Below are positions 1-10,480 of a DNA stretch of 64,000 nucleotides, piece by piece. The notes under the pieces are model-generated. The model was not told where the DNA came from. It searched no databases and saw nothing but the letters and a program-made list of their open reading frames with translations. A program made the translations under genes and the position numbers. Every line of letters starts with the position of its first letter. Position 1 is the first letter of the stretch. The stretch is from Macrosoma leucophasiata (Eukaryota; Arthropoda; Insecta; Lepidoptera; Hedylidae): assembly GCA_036365455.1 (NCBI GenBank), contig JAWQUS010000004.1, positions 6,083,501-6,147,500 on the forward strand, written 5' to 3'.

Positions 1-271
1 GCGAAAACACGACCTTTCAGGTTGCCTCCAAAACTTCATTGTAAATGTTCTGGTAAAGTAGCCATCGCTTTACTCGAATAACTTGAGTGTAACTCACTTG
101 ACTGACATATTATACTTGATAACTTATATACTTAATACTTACATATTATACTTGATGACTATATTATACTAACTTTTACGCTGCTTAAATAAATACGAAA
201 TATCGTTTTACTTGACACTGGCAATATGCGTAAAAGCGATGCCATAATAACAAAAAAAAAAAAAAAAAAAA
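1..271 (+). repeat. F1 repeat, partial copy with A-rich end
   Basis: The start matches the reverse complement of 6453-6680 and the direct sequence of about 7285-7502, including 'gttgcctccaaaacttcatt' and 'caatatgcgtaaaagcgatg'. It ends in a run of A. The other end lies outside the window. The A-rich end suggests a retroposon, but the superfamily is unknown. Confidence 0.75.
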
Positions 272-561
272 CATCTTTAGTATTTACGTGGTATGCAATA
301 AGTACTGAATAATCTGTATTGGCTTCAAGATCTTTGTCGACTTCTCGGCCAACGTTCCGAATGTTTGTCCAAACTTCCACGTGAAGTTCTGTTCTTCGTT
401 TAAACATTTTACAATGTTGGATATTTTTTGGACCAAACAAGTCGGTCGTGTTTTGCAAATAAATACCTTTTTAAAATAAATCTGAAGCAGCGTTTTACTG
501 TTTAATTCATGTTTTCACATGACATTAACGTATCTTCACGCTTGTACTTATTTTCCGAAGT
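272..561. other. Unassigned, with a short minus-strand open frame
   Basis: The minus strand is open over about 60 codons (roughly 459 to 272) with fairly mixed amino acids, but I recognise no family and see no clear splice signals. The segment 270-312 resembles 1513-1556 (shared 'tctttagtatt' and 'acgtggta'), so it may itself be repeat-derived. Confidence 0.25.
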
Positions 562-1060
562 AAAGGAGATGTTGCAAAAATCTATGGACCTCCGGCCATG
601 TATTGTACACAATATCATTAACAGGCAAAATCAATATAAAAACGTTTTTTTACTGCATATTTTCATTTATTTAGCTTTGTTTGCAGTTACAAAACATTAT
701 TTGCAGTAGAATTGCAACTCAAAACCAATATGACGAATATGGCGGGCGATGTCATTATGACATTTTCATTTCATAAATTGTTTTTTTGATTATATAGTAC
801 TTGGAGAAAAAAAAAATCTAAATACTATCGAAATCGTTTTTATGTGTTAATACTATAATAATCGATTTCCAATTTTAAAAAAATAATCTGAACTACCTTA
901 AATTGGTCGATTTGATACATCTTTTTTTTTATAATATGTGATGCACTAGTAAGATACAGATAGCATTAGTTTTGTTTTATCTACATAGGTACTATCCCAA
1001 GCGTCGGCTGTATCGCCGTCACGTTGAACATGGTTGAAAATGATAAAATCGTTTGAATTT
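562..1060 (+). mobile_element. N3 DNA element, truncated copy
   Basis: Starts with AAAGGAGATGTTGC, the terminal inverted repeat of the complete copy at 42390-42908, and follows that copy closely in several blocks ('ggacctccggccatgtattg', 'gcgtcggctgtatcgcc'). The right end is cut off where an M retroposon begins at 1061. Confidence 0.75.
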
Positions 1061-1400
1061 TTTTTTTTATGTTATGGAAGTGGCAAACAAGCATGCAGTT
1101 CATATTGATGTTAAGTGATGACTGCAGCCTAAAGACAACCACACAAAGACCAAGGTCAAAATGCACATGCGCTACCACTCCTGAAGCCTATCGTGATATG
1201 CCTCTGTGCCGGTAATTACAGGGCCGTACATTACCACCGACCGGAACACGATAGTGCTGAACACTACCATTTAACCACCTGACTGGAACATGATAGTGCT
1301 GAATACTATCGTGTTCCAGTCAGGAAAGCGGCAAGTAAATTAAGTAATGCGGTGGTGCCTACGCCCGCGAGCTCCGTCACTGGAGCTCTACCACCAGTAA
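1061..1400 (-). repeat. M retroposon, rearranged copy
   Basis: Nearly full-length M copy on the minus strand, with a T-run at 1061 and 'ctctaccaccagtaa' at its far end. About 47 bp of the middle is duplicated in inverted form: 1278-1297 pairs with 1305-1324 as a 20 bp stem with one mismatch. Confidence 0.85.
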
Positions 1401-2145
1401 TAAATCTTTGGTGCTTTTGATATTTTTTCGACTTTATCGACCCTAGCAATAGTGGCCTGCAGCCATTACTGAGGTTGTTTGCAATGAATGTTTTATATGA
1501 TCAACGAGGATAAAAATCTTTAGTATTAACGTGGTAATGCAAAAAATACTGCATTTTTAAGCCATCGAGCTTTAAATAATGGAACGCTACTACCAGTAAG
1601 ACATTCTGAATAAAAAAACGGGATCACTTCAAATCATCCTGGACCATTGGAATATTGGATGATCGTGTAATACCAGCATAAAATGCTAGTGTTTGCTTGC
1701 CCATTACCTGCGCGCGCGCACCATGACAAAAGGGTTGAATTCCCTCTTATATCTGTATCTTCAAGTCTAACAAATGCAATTTTCTCCTCAATACTGTAAA
1801 TATTAAGGCTCATTTTTTATTGTATAGTACTACGCCGGTTTTAATTTAATCAAGAAATATTACAGCTATTGCAGAATGCAGTGAAATAAACATTCTATGC
1901 TTAGTTGAATAGAGTTGGTTTTTCGTGTTTATTGTCCAGATTTCCTCAAGTTCTGCATGACAGATCACAGTAGCATCTAAGGGCTAGTTGACCACAGGTT
2001 TATTGTTCAAAATTTTTATTGTTTCTCCAAGGGGTAAAATATGAGAGGATGTTACGTGTCGTTGGTTCAGGGGACGTTATTTTTATTACTTATTTAAAAA
2101 ATAACGGACACCTTTTTATTTTGATGTAATTTGGATTGTCTAGGT
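1401..2145. other. Unassigned AT-rich sequence
   Basis: No open frame or known repeat stands out. 1513-1556 echoes 270-312. A short alternating 'gcgcgcgc' tract lies near 1710. Confidence 0.4.
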
Positions 2146-2685
2146 ACTGGTGGTAGAGCTCCGATGACAGAGCTCGAGGGCATAGGCGGGCGTGTTCCAC
2201 ACTAGCGTTTTCCGGTAAAGAATGCCCCTGCGATTTCTGGTAGAGAGGCATAACTCCTGAGGCCTTTGGAGTGGCAACACGTATACATTGAAATCTCTGG
2301 TCTCATTCTGATGTTTATGAGCCACAGTATTACTTACCATCATAGAGCAACACGGGCTAACGGCCGCGGCGGACTGGAGGGGAGTAGCCATAGCGTTTAT
2401 TACCGATGCAAGACAGTCTGTCATTTTTTGCGGGGGGAAATGCGTGCGACATACACGCACACTACAAAAATCGTCTATTACTACGAAACTCACACCTTGA
2501 CTTTAACAAAATACAGAAACAATTTCACGCACACATTTTTAAACATCTAGGCAACAGTTAGGCAAACATCTAGGCAACAGAGGGGACAGTCTGAATATGG
2601 CTACTCCCCTTCGGTGTTGCTCTATGCTTACCATCAATGTAAACTGTAGGTATGTTTGTTTGCCACTTGATGACGTTAAGAAATT
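2146..2685 (+). repeat. M retroposon split by an H1 MITE
   Basis: Starts with actggtggtagagctcc and ends near 'tgtttgtttgccac'. The copy is diverged. It is interrupted at 2341-2626 by an H1 element; the 8 bp CTTACCAT of M flanks the insertion on both sides. Confidence 0.85.
2341..2626 (+). mobile_element. H1 hAT-type MITE
   Basis: Termini CATAGAGCAACACGGGC and GTGTTGCTCTATG, with a longer inner terminal repeat around 'ggaggggagtagccata' / 'tatggctactcccc'. Flanked by an exact 8 bp TSD, CTTACCAT (2333-2340, 2627-2634), the hallmark of hAT transposition. It has no transposase, so it is non-autonomous. A small tandem repeat, 'aaacatctaggcaacag' twice, lies at 2540-2580. Confidence 0.9.
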
Positions 2686-3974
2686 GTTGGCTGCAGCTTT
2701 AGTTAACCGTCAAGGTTTCCAAAATGATGGTTCTTGCCATCAATAATGTGTGTTTGTTCACCACATTTCACAATATATATTAAAATAATTCGGTAGTAAA
2801 GCAATTTCGGTTCGATCGTAGTCGGTATTAAAGAAGATTGATAGTCAGTGGACAGTCTTTAAAACGGGCTTAAAAGACCGCTTTAATTTATAATCTAATC
2901 GATTGGAATGAGATTAATGTCTTTAAAGTTTTTATAAGCTATAACATGGATGCTGTTTTGTGTTATATAGCTTATTAAAAAATCTGATGTGTATGTGTCC
3001 CTAATGCGGATGTTCAAAAGGTATGAGAAGTCACTATATTATATCATTTCATATGAAAGCGAGTTGCTTAAAGAGGAAACATTTGTGTTCTTGTATGTAC
3101 ATTTGTAACGTTTTAACACTAAAACTGTTGGACCGATTTCAGAAATTCTTACATGAGTAAAAAAGCTGCATCTTCACGGAGTGACATAGGCTATAATAGA
3201 TTCATTATATCCGTGCGAAACCCGACAGAGATAAAAAACTGAAAATTAAAATTAACTTTAAAAATATTTTACTATCTTTTTTTACAAAACTACTACTACT
3301 TATCATATGTGTACAACTTGTTAAATGTTCTTAGGTTTTCGCGAGTTACACTCATTGAAATAAAACTATTTTTACGGATTTATCTCGCGTATATTAAACT
3401 AAAATGTTTTTTTTTTAGTTTAATATACGCGAGATAAATCCGTAAAAATAGTTTTATTTCAACTTGTTAAATGCTAGTACAAAAAAACAGTATGGATTTA
3501 CGAAGATTTTTTTTTAAATCTGATTTCATGATACAATTCACAGGTGTTTTTACCACTCGTGTTAATTTCCATTGTCGAGGGTAGGTACACACCCTACATC
3601 CTTATTTAATATTACTCAGTAAAATCCATAAAATCTCTATAACTTATTCTTAACAGATCACCTTTAAAACAGTCGGTATTTACAAACGCCAATTCCATCG
3701 TTCGAAGATCTCAATTAATTAAGAACGTCTTGAATCTAATTTCAAACCGTAAGGTAACGTTTATGCAATTTAAAGCTTTAAGTCCAGACCATTCGCCTCT
3801 ACACCGGGACGTGAGATTGGTTTTATTAGAAGTATTTAAAACTATACACACCTATGTCATTGTCTTTGCATATAACCAGAGATAAAAGATTTCACACTCT
3901 ATTCCAGCCCACTTTAGTCCAGGGACTATCAGAAATAAAGTGTGAAATCTGACCCGGGAATCGAACTGGATAAT
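2686..3974. other. Unassigned AT-rich sequence
   Basis: No gene recognised. It holds the long hairpin at 3314-3473, listed separately. Confidence 0.4.
3314..3473. repeat. 48 bp perfect hairpin with flanking 14 bp direct repeats
   Basis: Arms 3357-3404 and 3413-3460 are exact reverse complements, with an 8-base loop that is almost all T. 'caacttgttaaatg' occurs at 3314-3327 and again at 3460-3473, bracketing the structure. No transposon terminus is recognised. Confidence 0.9.
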
Positions 3975-4102
3975 GGAAGGAATGGAAATGGCATGCAGTT
4001 CACATTGAAGTTAAGTGATGGCTGCAGCCTATAGACTCCCATAAAAACTCCAAGGTCAAAATGCAGATGCGTTACCAATCCTGAGGCCTAAGGAGTTATG
4101 CG
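3975..4102 (-). repeat. M retroposon fragment
   Basis: 'atggcatgcagttcacattg' through 'cctgaggcctaaggagttatg'. This is the 3' half of M on the minus strand. Confidence 0.85.
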
Positions 4103-4484
4103 GTGCGTAAAAATTCACGCACATATTTTTTTCCAATCGCGCCAAAAAAAGGAAATGTTATTAAAAAAAAAAACAAAATTATAAACTGTCCAGAACAAAA
4201 AATAATTCGATACATTGTAGGTATTTCAGTTTGAAGATATCTTAGCTTTGAAATATAACTTAAACTAAATGCACTTAAAAATAGGATATCATTTCAATAT
4301 AAATAAACATTAAGGTGATCTTAAAGGCTTTTAATTGACTACAGATAAAACGAATGTCAATATGAAACGAAACATAAAATAAAACCTGGTTTTCATACGA
4401 ATAATTACTACGTTTTTTACTTGATTATTGCAATGCCCAATGAATTTCAAAAGATAATCTATTTAAAGTTACCTATATGTTAAA
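4103..4484. other. Unassigned AT-rich sequence
   Basis: I see no open frame longer than about 40 codons and no recognised repeat. Confidence 0.4.
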
Positions 4485-4655
4485 ACTAGCTGTGCCCGCG
4501 ACTTCGTCCACGTGAGACAAAATATGATTGTTCAGTATATACCCGGACGGAGTCGTGGGCGCTGCTAGTATAAAAGTAGCCTAAGTTACTCCTTATTACA
4601 TCAGCTGCCAGTGAAAGTTCCGTCAAAATCGGAGACACTCAAATTCTATTTATTT
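4485..4655 (+). repeat. R-type RTE-like repeat
   Basis: 'actagctgtgcccgcgactt' and 'cggagtcgtgggcgctgcta' are shared with the copy near 31846-32040. This is the type of short RTE-derived repeat common in Lepidoptera. Confidence 0.65.
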
Positions 4656-4810
4656 GTATGTTACGTACATAGTATCTAGGTATGTATGGTTATATGGAGA
4701 TTACATTTTATTTTACAAAATGTAGGTAACTGTATATTTTTATATACTTTATAACCTTGTACTCTTTAAAGATTTTTTACCTTTTGACGTGTGGTATGAC
4801 TTAGTGGTAA

Positions 4811-5057
4811 GTTTTTTTATGTAACGTAGGTGGAAAACAAGCCTGCAACTCAAATGGATGTTAAGTGATGACTGCAGCCTATAGAAAACTTCACAAAAAC
4901 CAGAGGTCAAAATGCAGATGCGTGGCCTCTCCTGAGACCTTAGTTGTTATGTCTCTGTGATATTTATTACGGGGCTATATACCATTCAACTGGAACACGA
5001 TAATTCTGAACACTACTATTTGGCTTCAGAAAGATTAGATAATGCGGCTCCTACATA
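4811..5057 (-). repeat. M retroposon, 5'-trimmed
   Basis: Minus-strand copy from 'tttatgtaacgtaggtgg' to 'gataatgcggctcctac'. It is older than most copies, with many substitutions, and lacks the GAGCTC end. Confidence 0.8.
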
Positions 5058-5089
5058 CAAAACTTCCATCATAATAATAATAATAAGAT

Positions 5090-5556
5090 TACTGAGATTA
5101 TTAAAGAGATTACTCGCTCGTGATGGTGAAACCGGGGACACCTCCAGCCTCTCTTAACAGTGTTGCCCCCCGTCGACCATCGGGTTGGCCGTTTGAGAGG
5201 CCCACCAAGGAGAGGCGAGTCACCACCTGCCTAAAGTAGGATAATGTGAGATGTTGAATATAGGCAGGTGCCGGATCTCACTCTATAGGCCCAGCCAGCT
5301 ACTCCCCCCAGTTCACCCACATAGCCCAAAGTTTGGCGAGTCATTTATCATTATAATAGTCCCATGTATTCTGCGGGGCCTGTCTGTGTCTGTATTAACT
5401 ATTGATGTAGTCAGAGAGAGGTCCCGCCGAATATAACCCATTACAAAGTAGATCAAAATTCTCGAAAGGGCCTCTAAGTGTTGGACCCCCCATGTCCCCG
5501 CGCAAGCCCGACAAAGGTCCGGGGTTCAAATTGGACCTCGTACAGACGAGAGACAA
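5090..5556. other. GC-rich LINE-like segment, family unassigned
   Basis: Markedly GC-richer than its surroundings ('gttgccccccgtcgacc', 'ctcgaaagggcctctaag'), ending directly at the (TAA)n tract of the T repeat. It probably derives from a LINE untranslated or coding region; I cannot name the family. Confidence 0.4.
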
Positions 5557-5908
5557 AATAATAATAATAATGGTAACCCATTATACGTCCCACTGCTGGG
5601 CACGAGTCTCTCCCCTTTTGGGGGGGGAGGCTTACTCCACCACGCTGCTCCAATGCGGATTGGTGGAGGTGGGTGGGTTGGGTTAGTTGGCCAACCCGCT
5701 ATCGGATGTTTTCAAACCGTCATAAGGCCTCCGAGAAGGTTTAACGACTGCTATGTATCGATAGCAACCGGGACCGACGGCTTAACGTACCGGAAACGCG
5801 CATTTAATTTGCCACTAGCGGTCACCCATCACACTACACGACTGCGCACGTAGTGCTTAACCGAGTAAATCGCTTATGATCTACACCAGCCGCCGGACCA
5901 TGCGCGCT
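5557..5908 (-). repeat. T-family LINE 3' end with (TTA)n tail
   Basis: Shares 'cccattatacgtcccactgc' through 'gatctacaccagcc' and 'catgcgcgc' with 8527-8890 and 43838-44176. On the minus strand it ends in (TTA)n, so the retroposon is read leftward. TAA-type tails are known from several LINE clades; the clade is not fixed here. Confidence 0.75.
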
Positions 5909-5950
5909 TCACTTACACCTTAATTAGATATTTTTTTTAAATATTTTTTG

Positions 5951-5993
5951 TACAAATCGTATTTACTGCTTTAGGTGGTAAATACGATTTGTA
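5951..5993. repeat. 16 bp hairpin
   Basis: 'tacaaatcgtatttac' (5951-5966) is exactly inverted at 5978-5993, with an 11-base loop. Confidence 0.8.
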
Positions 5994-6452
5994 GGTAGGC
6001 TTTAGGTATCTTCTTTCTAAGTATTATTTTGTCTATAATGCCATGATTCGTTTCAAATTTACAATTAACTATAAATATAACATGATAAAACCCGACTAAC
6101 GGTTTCAAATTAAACGTTTATAAATATGCATAATATCTCCCCTTTATAAGCATTATTTCATAAATTCATTGGTAAAGCCCATTATTCAAGGAGCCTTGAA
6201 GATAATTTCAAATGCAATTCGAGCCATTCATTATGAGTAGTAATAATAATAAAGTTACTTTAATACGAATGGGGAAAGTGCGTTATTAAAGAGTTTGAAC
6301 ACAAGATATGATACTTGGACATAAATAGAACAGATTTTAATATCTTTACGAACTTATAAGAGTTTTTATTATAAAAGTAATGACTTACCTACTTTAACGT
6401 TATGAATCATTTCTATTTTGGGAGTTTTGGCGGGAACCTTGTTTTTTTTTAT
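5994..6452. other. Unassigned AT-rich sequence
   Basis: No gene or repeat recognised. 'gttttggcgggaaccttg' near 6425 echoes 'gttctcgccaaaactcctgg' near 7136. Confidence 0.35.
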
Positions 6453-6780
6453 CATTGTAATGGCATCGCTTTTACGCATATTGCCAGTCTCAAGTAAAAT
6501 TATATTTCGTATTCGTATATAAATAAGCAGCGTAAAAGTTAGTATAATATTATAGTCATGTCAGTCAACTATTTATTAAATATGTGAGTTACAGTCAGTT
6601 ATTCAAAAAAAGCAATGGTTACTTTACCAGAACATTTACAATGAAGTTTTGGAGGCAACCTGGAAGGTCGTGTTTTCGCACTGTTATTCTATTTCACTAA
6701 ACATGGGCACGCTAATAAACCTATATCAAACAAAATGCCACCAACTTTATTTAATATAACTTAAAAATACACCAAGAATG
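6453..6780 (-). repeat. F1 repeat, left arm of a 1 kb inverted repeat
   Basis: Reverse complement of 7194-7502 over roughly 310-330 bp, with moderate divergence and indels. The outer part also matches 1-271. With the right arm and an M copy between, it forms a foldback-like unit. Confidence 0.85.
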
Positions 6781-6804
6781 TCATATCATCATAATCATAT
6801 TTTT

Positions 6805-7079
6805 ACTGGTGGTAGAGCTCCAGTGACGGAGCTCGTGGGCGTAGGCACCACCGCATTACCTAATATACTTGCCGCTAAATGGTAGTGTTCAGCACTATCG
6901 TGTTCCGGTCAGGTGGTAATGTACGGCCCTGTAATTTCCGGCACAGAGGCATAACACCTTAGGCCTCAGGAGTGGCAACGCATCTGCCTTTTGACCTTGG
7001 TCTTTGTGTGGGTGTCTATAGGCTGCAGTCATCACTTAACATCAATGTGAACTGCATGCTTGTTTGCCACTTCCATAAC

Positions 7080-7080
<1 letters not shown>
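6805..7080 (+). repeat. M retroposon, near full length
   Basis: Good match to the M consensus from actggtggtagagctccag to 'tgtttgccacttccataaca'. It sits between the two F1 arms and runs into a (TA)n tract. Confidence 0.9.

Positions 7081-7106
<26 letters not shown>
7081..7106. repeat. (TA)n microsatellite
   Basis: About 13 TA units at the 3' end of the M copy, a likely expansion of its A-rich tail. Confidence 0.9.
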
Positions 7107-7111
<5 letters not shown>

Positions 7112-7191
7112 AGAGCACCATACGCCTCTTTCAAGGTTCTCGCCAAAACTCCTGGGAACCTTGAAAGAGGCATGTGTTGCTCTTATTTTAT
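7104..7191. repeat. 36 bp imperfect hairpin
   Basis: 'cctctttcaaggttc' (ending 7139) pairs with 'gaaccttgaaagagg' (from 7156). The stem extends through 'aaaataagagca' / 'tgctcttatttt' with a few mismatches. Confidence 0.85.
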
Positions 7192-7193
7192 TT

Positions 7194-7502
7194 CATTTAC
7201 TTGGTGCATTTTTGAGTTATATTAAATAAAGTTGGTGGCATTTTGTTTGATATAGGTTTATTACAGTGCCCGTGTATAGTGAAATAGAATAACAGTGCGA
7301 AAACACGGCCTTTAAGGTTGCCTCCAAAACTTGATTGTAAAAGTTCTGGTAAAGTAGCCTTCACTTTCCTTGAATTCCTGACTGTGACTCTGACTGACTA
7401 ACTGTTAATTGATTGACTGACTCTGAATTTTACGCTGTTTATTATGAAATATCGTTCTACTTGACAATGGCAATATGCGTAATAGCGATGCCATTACAAT
7501 GA
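7194..7502 (+). repeat. F1 repeat, right arm of a 1 kb inverted repeat
   Basis: Mirror of 6453-6780. It shares 'gttggtggcattttgtttga' and 'aggttgcctccaaaactt', and ends at 'gcgatgccattacaatg'. Confidence 0.85.
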
Positions 7503-7604
7503 ATTTAAAAAAAAACTATAGGAAAAAAATATGTATAATAATATAGGTATGTAAGTAAATGTAAGTGTAGGTAATGTAAGTTAGTGAAAAAATCATTATT
7601 CATT

Positions 7605-7880
7605 TACTGGTGGTAGAAGCCTTTGTGACGGCGCAGGCACCACCGCATTACCTAATATACTTGCCGCTAAATGGTAGTGTTCAGCACTATCGTGTGCCGG
7701 TCAGGTGGTAATTTACGGCCCTGTAGTTTCCGGCACGGCGGCATATCACCTTAGGCCTCAGAAGTGGTAATGCATCTGCATTTTGACCTCTTGTCTTTGT
7801 GTGGGTGTCTATAGGCTGCATTCATCACTAAACACCAATGTGAACTGCTTGCTGGTTTGCCACTTTCATTACATAAAAAA
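7605..7880 (+). repeat. M retroposon, near full length
   Basis: The plus-strand copy lacks part of the GAGCTC block near its start but otherwise follows the consensus to 'tttgccactttcattacat' and an A-run. Confidence 0.9.
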
Positions 7881-8526
7881 GCGTAATTAGTAATTAGGTA
7901 CCTACTACAACGTGATTATTTGACCTGTCAATAAGTGTGGTTGAAAATCTTTAAAAAGAGATGCGATTCTTTTAACTCAGATAAATAATATGTATGTGAA
8001 GTATTTGCATTAAGAATTTCAAGAGTAACAACTGCTGTTCATAGAATAGCGACTACTATTCAAAGAAGATCGGTTACAGATAAAAAATATTCGCAGTATA
8101 TCAAATTTTATCATAGACTAAGTATGAAGGCATTATGAAATAGGATTTCCCCACACTTAGCACAATCCTATTTGCCTATCACGACTATCTAGAAGCCACG
8201 TTAGACAATAGACACAAGTGGAATGTAATATGGATATCTAAGTAGAATTTACACGTAGTGTCCACAATTGAAATTGTTTTTATGTCGTTGAGAATTTTGA
8301 CGAGATGCTTAGAAAAAGAAAAACATGACATCTTTTCACCAAAGGAGTGGTGTTTTTTTGTAGGTAAACATTATTACTAATTAAAAATCTTATTAATTGC
8401 CGATGACGGTGAATTTTCATACTCTCAGAAGAATGTAGTTGCTAGTAGAATGACTCATGAAAACAAAATGATTCATTGAAAATGTCTAACCTTAGGTTAA
8501 GGAGTTGCAACTAAGCCTGGATTAAT
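7881..8526. other. Unassigned sequence
   Basis: AT-rich, with no recognised gene or repeat. Confidence 0.4.
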
Positions 8527-8890
8527 AAAATAATAATAATAATGGCAACCCATTATACGTCCCACTCCTGGGCACGAGTCTCTCCCCTTTTTTGGGGGAA
8601 GGCCTGGAGCTTTATTACTCCACCACGCTGCTCTCCAATGCAGGTTGGTGGAGATACGGGTTAGTGCCAACCCGCTGTCGGATGTTTTCAAAACGCCCAT
8701 AGGGCCTCCGACAAGGTTTAACGACTACTATCTGTCGATAGCAACCCGGACCGACGGCTTAACGTGCCCTCCGAAGCACGGAAACGCGCATTTTAATTTA
8801 GCGGTCACCCATCACACACCCGACCGCGACCGTATCGCTTAACCGAGTAGATTCCTTACGATCTACACCAGCCACGGGACCATGCGCGCA
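8527..8890 (-). repeat. T-family LINE 3' end with (TTA)n tail
   Basis: Second copy, with the (TAA)n tract at 8527-8542 on the plus strand. It is the best-preserved of the three ('gctgtcggatgttttcaaaa', 'gcacggaaacgcgcatttta'). Confidence 0.8.
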
Positions 8891-8935
8891 TGGCTGTCGT
8901 CGTTTATTTATTGTATATCGATGACTTATTATATA

Positions 8936-9024
8936 GTCTAACTTTAACAGATTTCTTTAGAGATGGATGTGAAATGTTACAATAACTTTAACTTAACAAA
9001 TATCGTGGTGCAACCCTAAGGCTA
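8936..9024. mobile_element. N2 MITE, one end missing
   Basis: Contains 'gatgtgaaatgttacaataa' and ends in 'gtggtgcaaccctaaggcta', matching 56545-56661. The opposite terminal repeat is lost or degraded. Confidence 0.65.
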
Positions 9025-9466
9025 AGTGTTTGAAGGATTCAGTGACGACACCATCGCCCTCTAAGAGACGAGAATTCTTCGACTAATGCAGTTAGTCAAC
9101 CGTAGTATAAAAGTAGTAGTATAAAATACGAACACAGGATGGGCAGCAGCGTCCTGCGATATAACTACCGCCACTGCAACCGCCCACTGCAATCGCTAAT
9201 ACAGCTGTGGAAGAACAGGTAGTTCCTCTGACGAAAAGGGAAGATCCTCCGACCTGGAGTGCTATCGCCTATCTGTATTGCTGCTAACATTGTCATTGCT
9301 GTCAAATTTTCATGTCGATTTGTAGCTCCTCTGAAAGTAGTATTGATATTCTGAATGATATTCTCGTTTTTGTAGGTGATAAACAAGCGATAATGGATAT
9401 AATAATGAATAATAATAACAACAATTATTGTTATTTGATAAAGTAAAAATCGACTTCACCGGGCAA
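9025..9466. other. Unassigned sequence
   Basis: 9120-9260 is GC-richer ('gggcagcagcgtcctgcg') and may be a degraded LINE piece, but I cannot place it. Confidence 0.3.
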
Positions 9467-9889
9467 TCGGCGAGCGCAGAAGGCGCTCCAGCCTAAACAA
9501 AAAGTTGGCGCAACTGCCTAAGGGTGACCCATGCGGGTCCGTGCCTCGGCTTAGGACGTTGCGGAGAGACATATGAGACATATGCGATTATGGGCGGTGC
9601 AACTTTCGCTCTACTCCATTCGGTTGGTGATAACCGGAATGTCATCGGCCTCGCGGGGCCGGAGATAGGGTCGGGCCCAACGATTGGCGTTGGTAAGTTG
9701 TATATATATGCCAACTCTTCTTCTTCTGAGAAATCTTCGTATGTGCGATGTTATTCGATTGACGCGCCATCTACCGTACTGGACAAGTACTGTGAGGTTT
9801 CATTGTATTCCACTAGTTGGCGCCTTAATGTAGTGGACGCTACACAGCTGCCAAGCGTTGCCGCGATTCTGCCTTAACGACACAAACAC
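9467..9889 (+). other. Open but unrecognised GC-rich segment
   Basis: A frame stays open from an ATG at 9524 to a stop ending at 9877 (117 codons). The translation has no motif I know, and the block is followed at once by a LINE 3' remnant, so it is more likely repeat-derived than a host gene. Confidence 0.25.
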
Positions 9890-9945
9890 TGTTGAATCTT
9901 TAGGGAAGGCTTTGTCCATCAGTGGAGGTCTTTCGGCTAGAGTGA
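9890..9945 (+). pseudogene. RTE-type LINE 3' terminal remnant
   Basis: 'tctttagggaaggctttgtc' and 'cagtggaggtctttcggct' match the coding end of the LINE at 39632-39785 (SLGE..., QQWTSFG-stop), with one indel breaking the frame. Confidence 0.6.
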
Positions 9946-10388
9946 AGTACTATGTTTTTAGGACATTCGACATCTAAAGTTTGAAAATGCGCTCGATTAA
10001 CTTTTTTTAGATATGTGTACACAGCAATTTCGGAAGAATACCCATAGAAACTGGAAATGTCTTATAAACTTAATTAAAGCTTGCATTGTGTAAAACTCAG
10101 TTACCATTTACCATTCAAGGCCAATTCAATAATCTCAATTATAAATGGCTCCCACTTTCGAGCAATTGTCTTCTTATCGAGACTTCGCAGGGCTTTCATT
10201 AGGACTTAATTATCCTCGACGCTGGGATTCACGCGATATCTTGACTGTGCCAACAGTTTGGGCTTCATTTTAATTAATAAGCTCTGGTTTAGCATATTTT
10301 GCATTGAAATTAGGTTTATTACGTTAATCGTATTGTTTTATGTCTTCTATCTAGAATAGGGATTGTGAGAAGTTTATTATGTGATCTA
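9946..10388. other. Unassigned AT-rich sequence
   Basis: Nothing recognised. Confidence 0.4.
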
Positions 10389-10480
10389 CATTTTGATCTG
10401 TGGTTTTTGGTAAATATCTAAAGGCCAGTATTCACTTACCATTTATATGAATTGCGTGCTTGTTTGTCACCATTAATGCA
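10389..10480 (+). repeat. M retroposon, old 3' fragment
   Basis: 'ctgtggtttttggtaaatat' to 'gcgtgcttgtttgtcacc' follows the last third of M with heavy divergence. Confidence 0.6.

Noticed and set aside
2140..2550. Open frames on both strands, 94-117 codons
   Set aside because: They lie across M and the H1 MITE; the same peptides recur at other H1 copies.
9524..9877. 117-codon open frame as a gene
   Set aside because: No motif, GC-rich repeat-like context and immediately followed by a LINE remnant.
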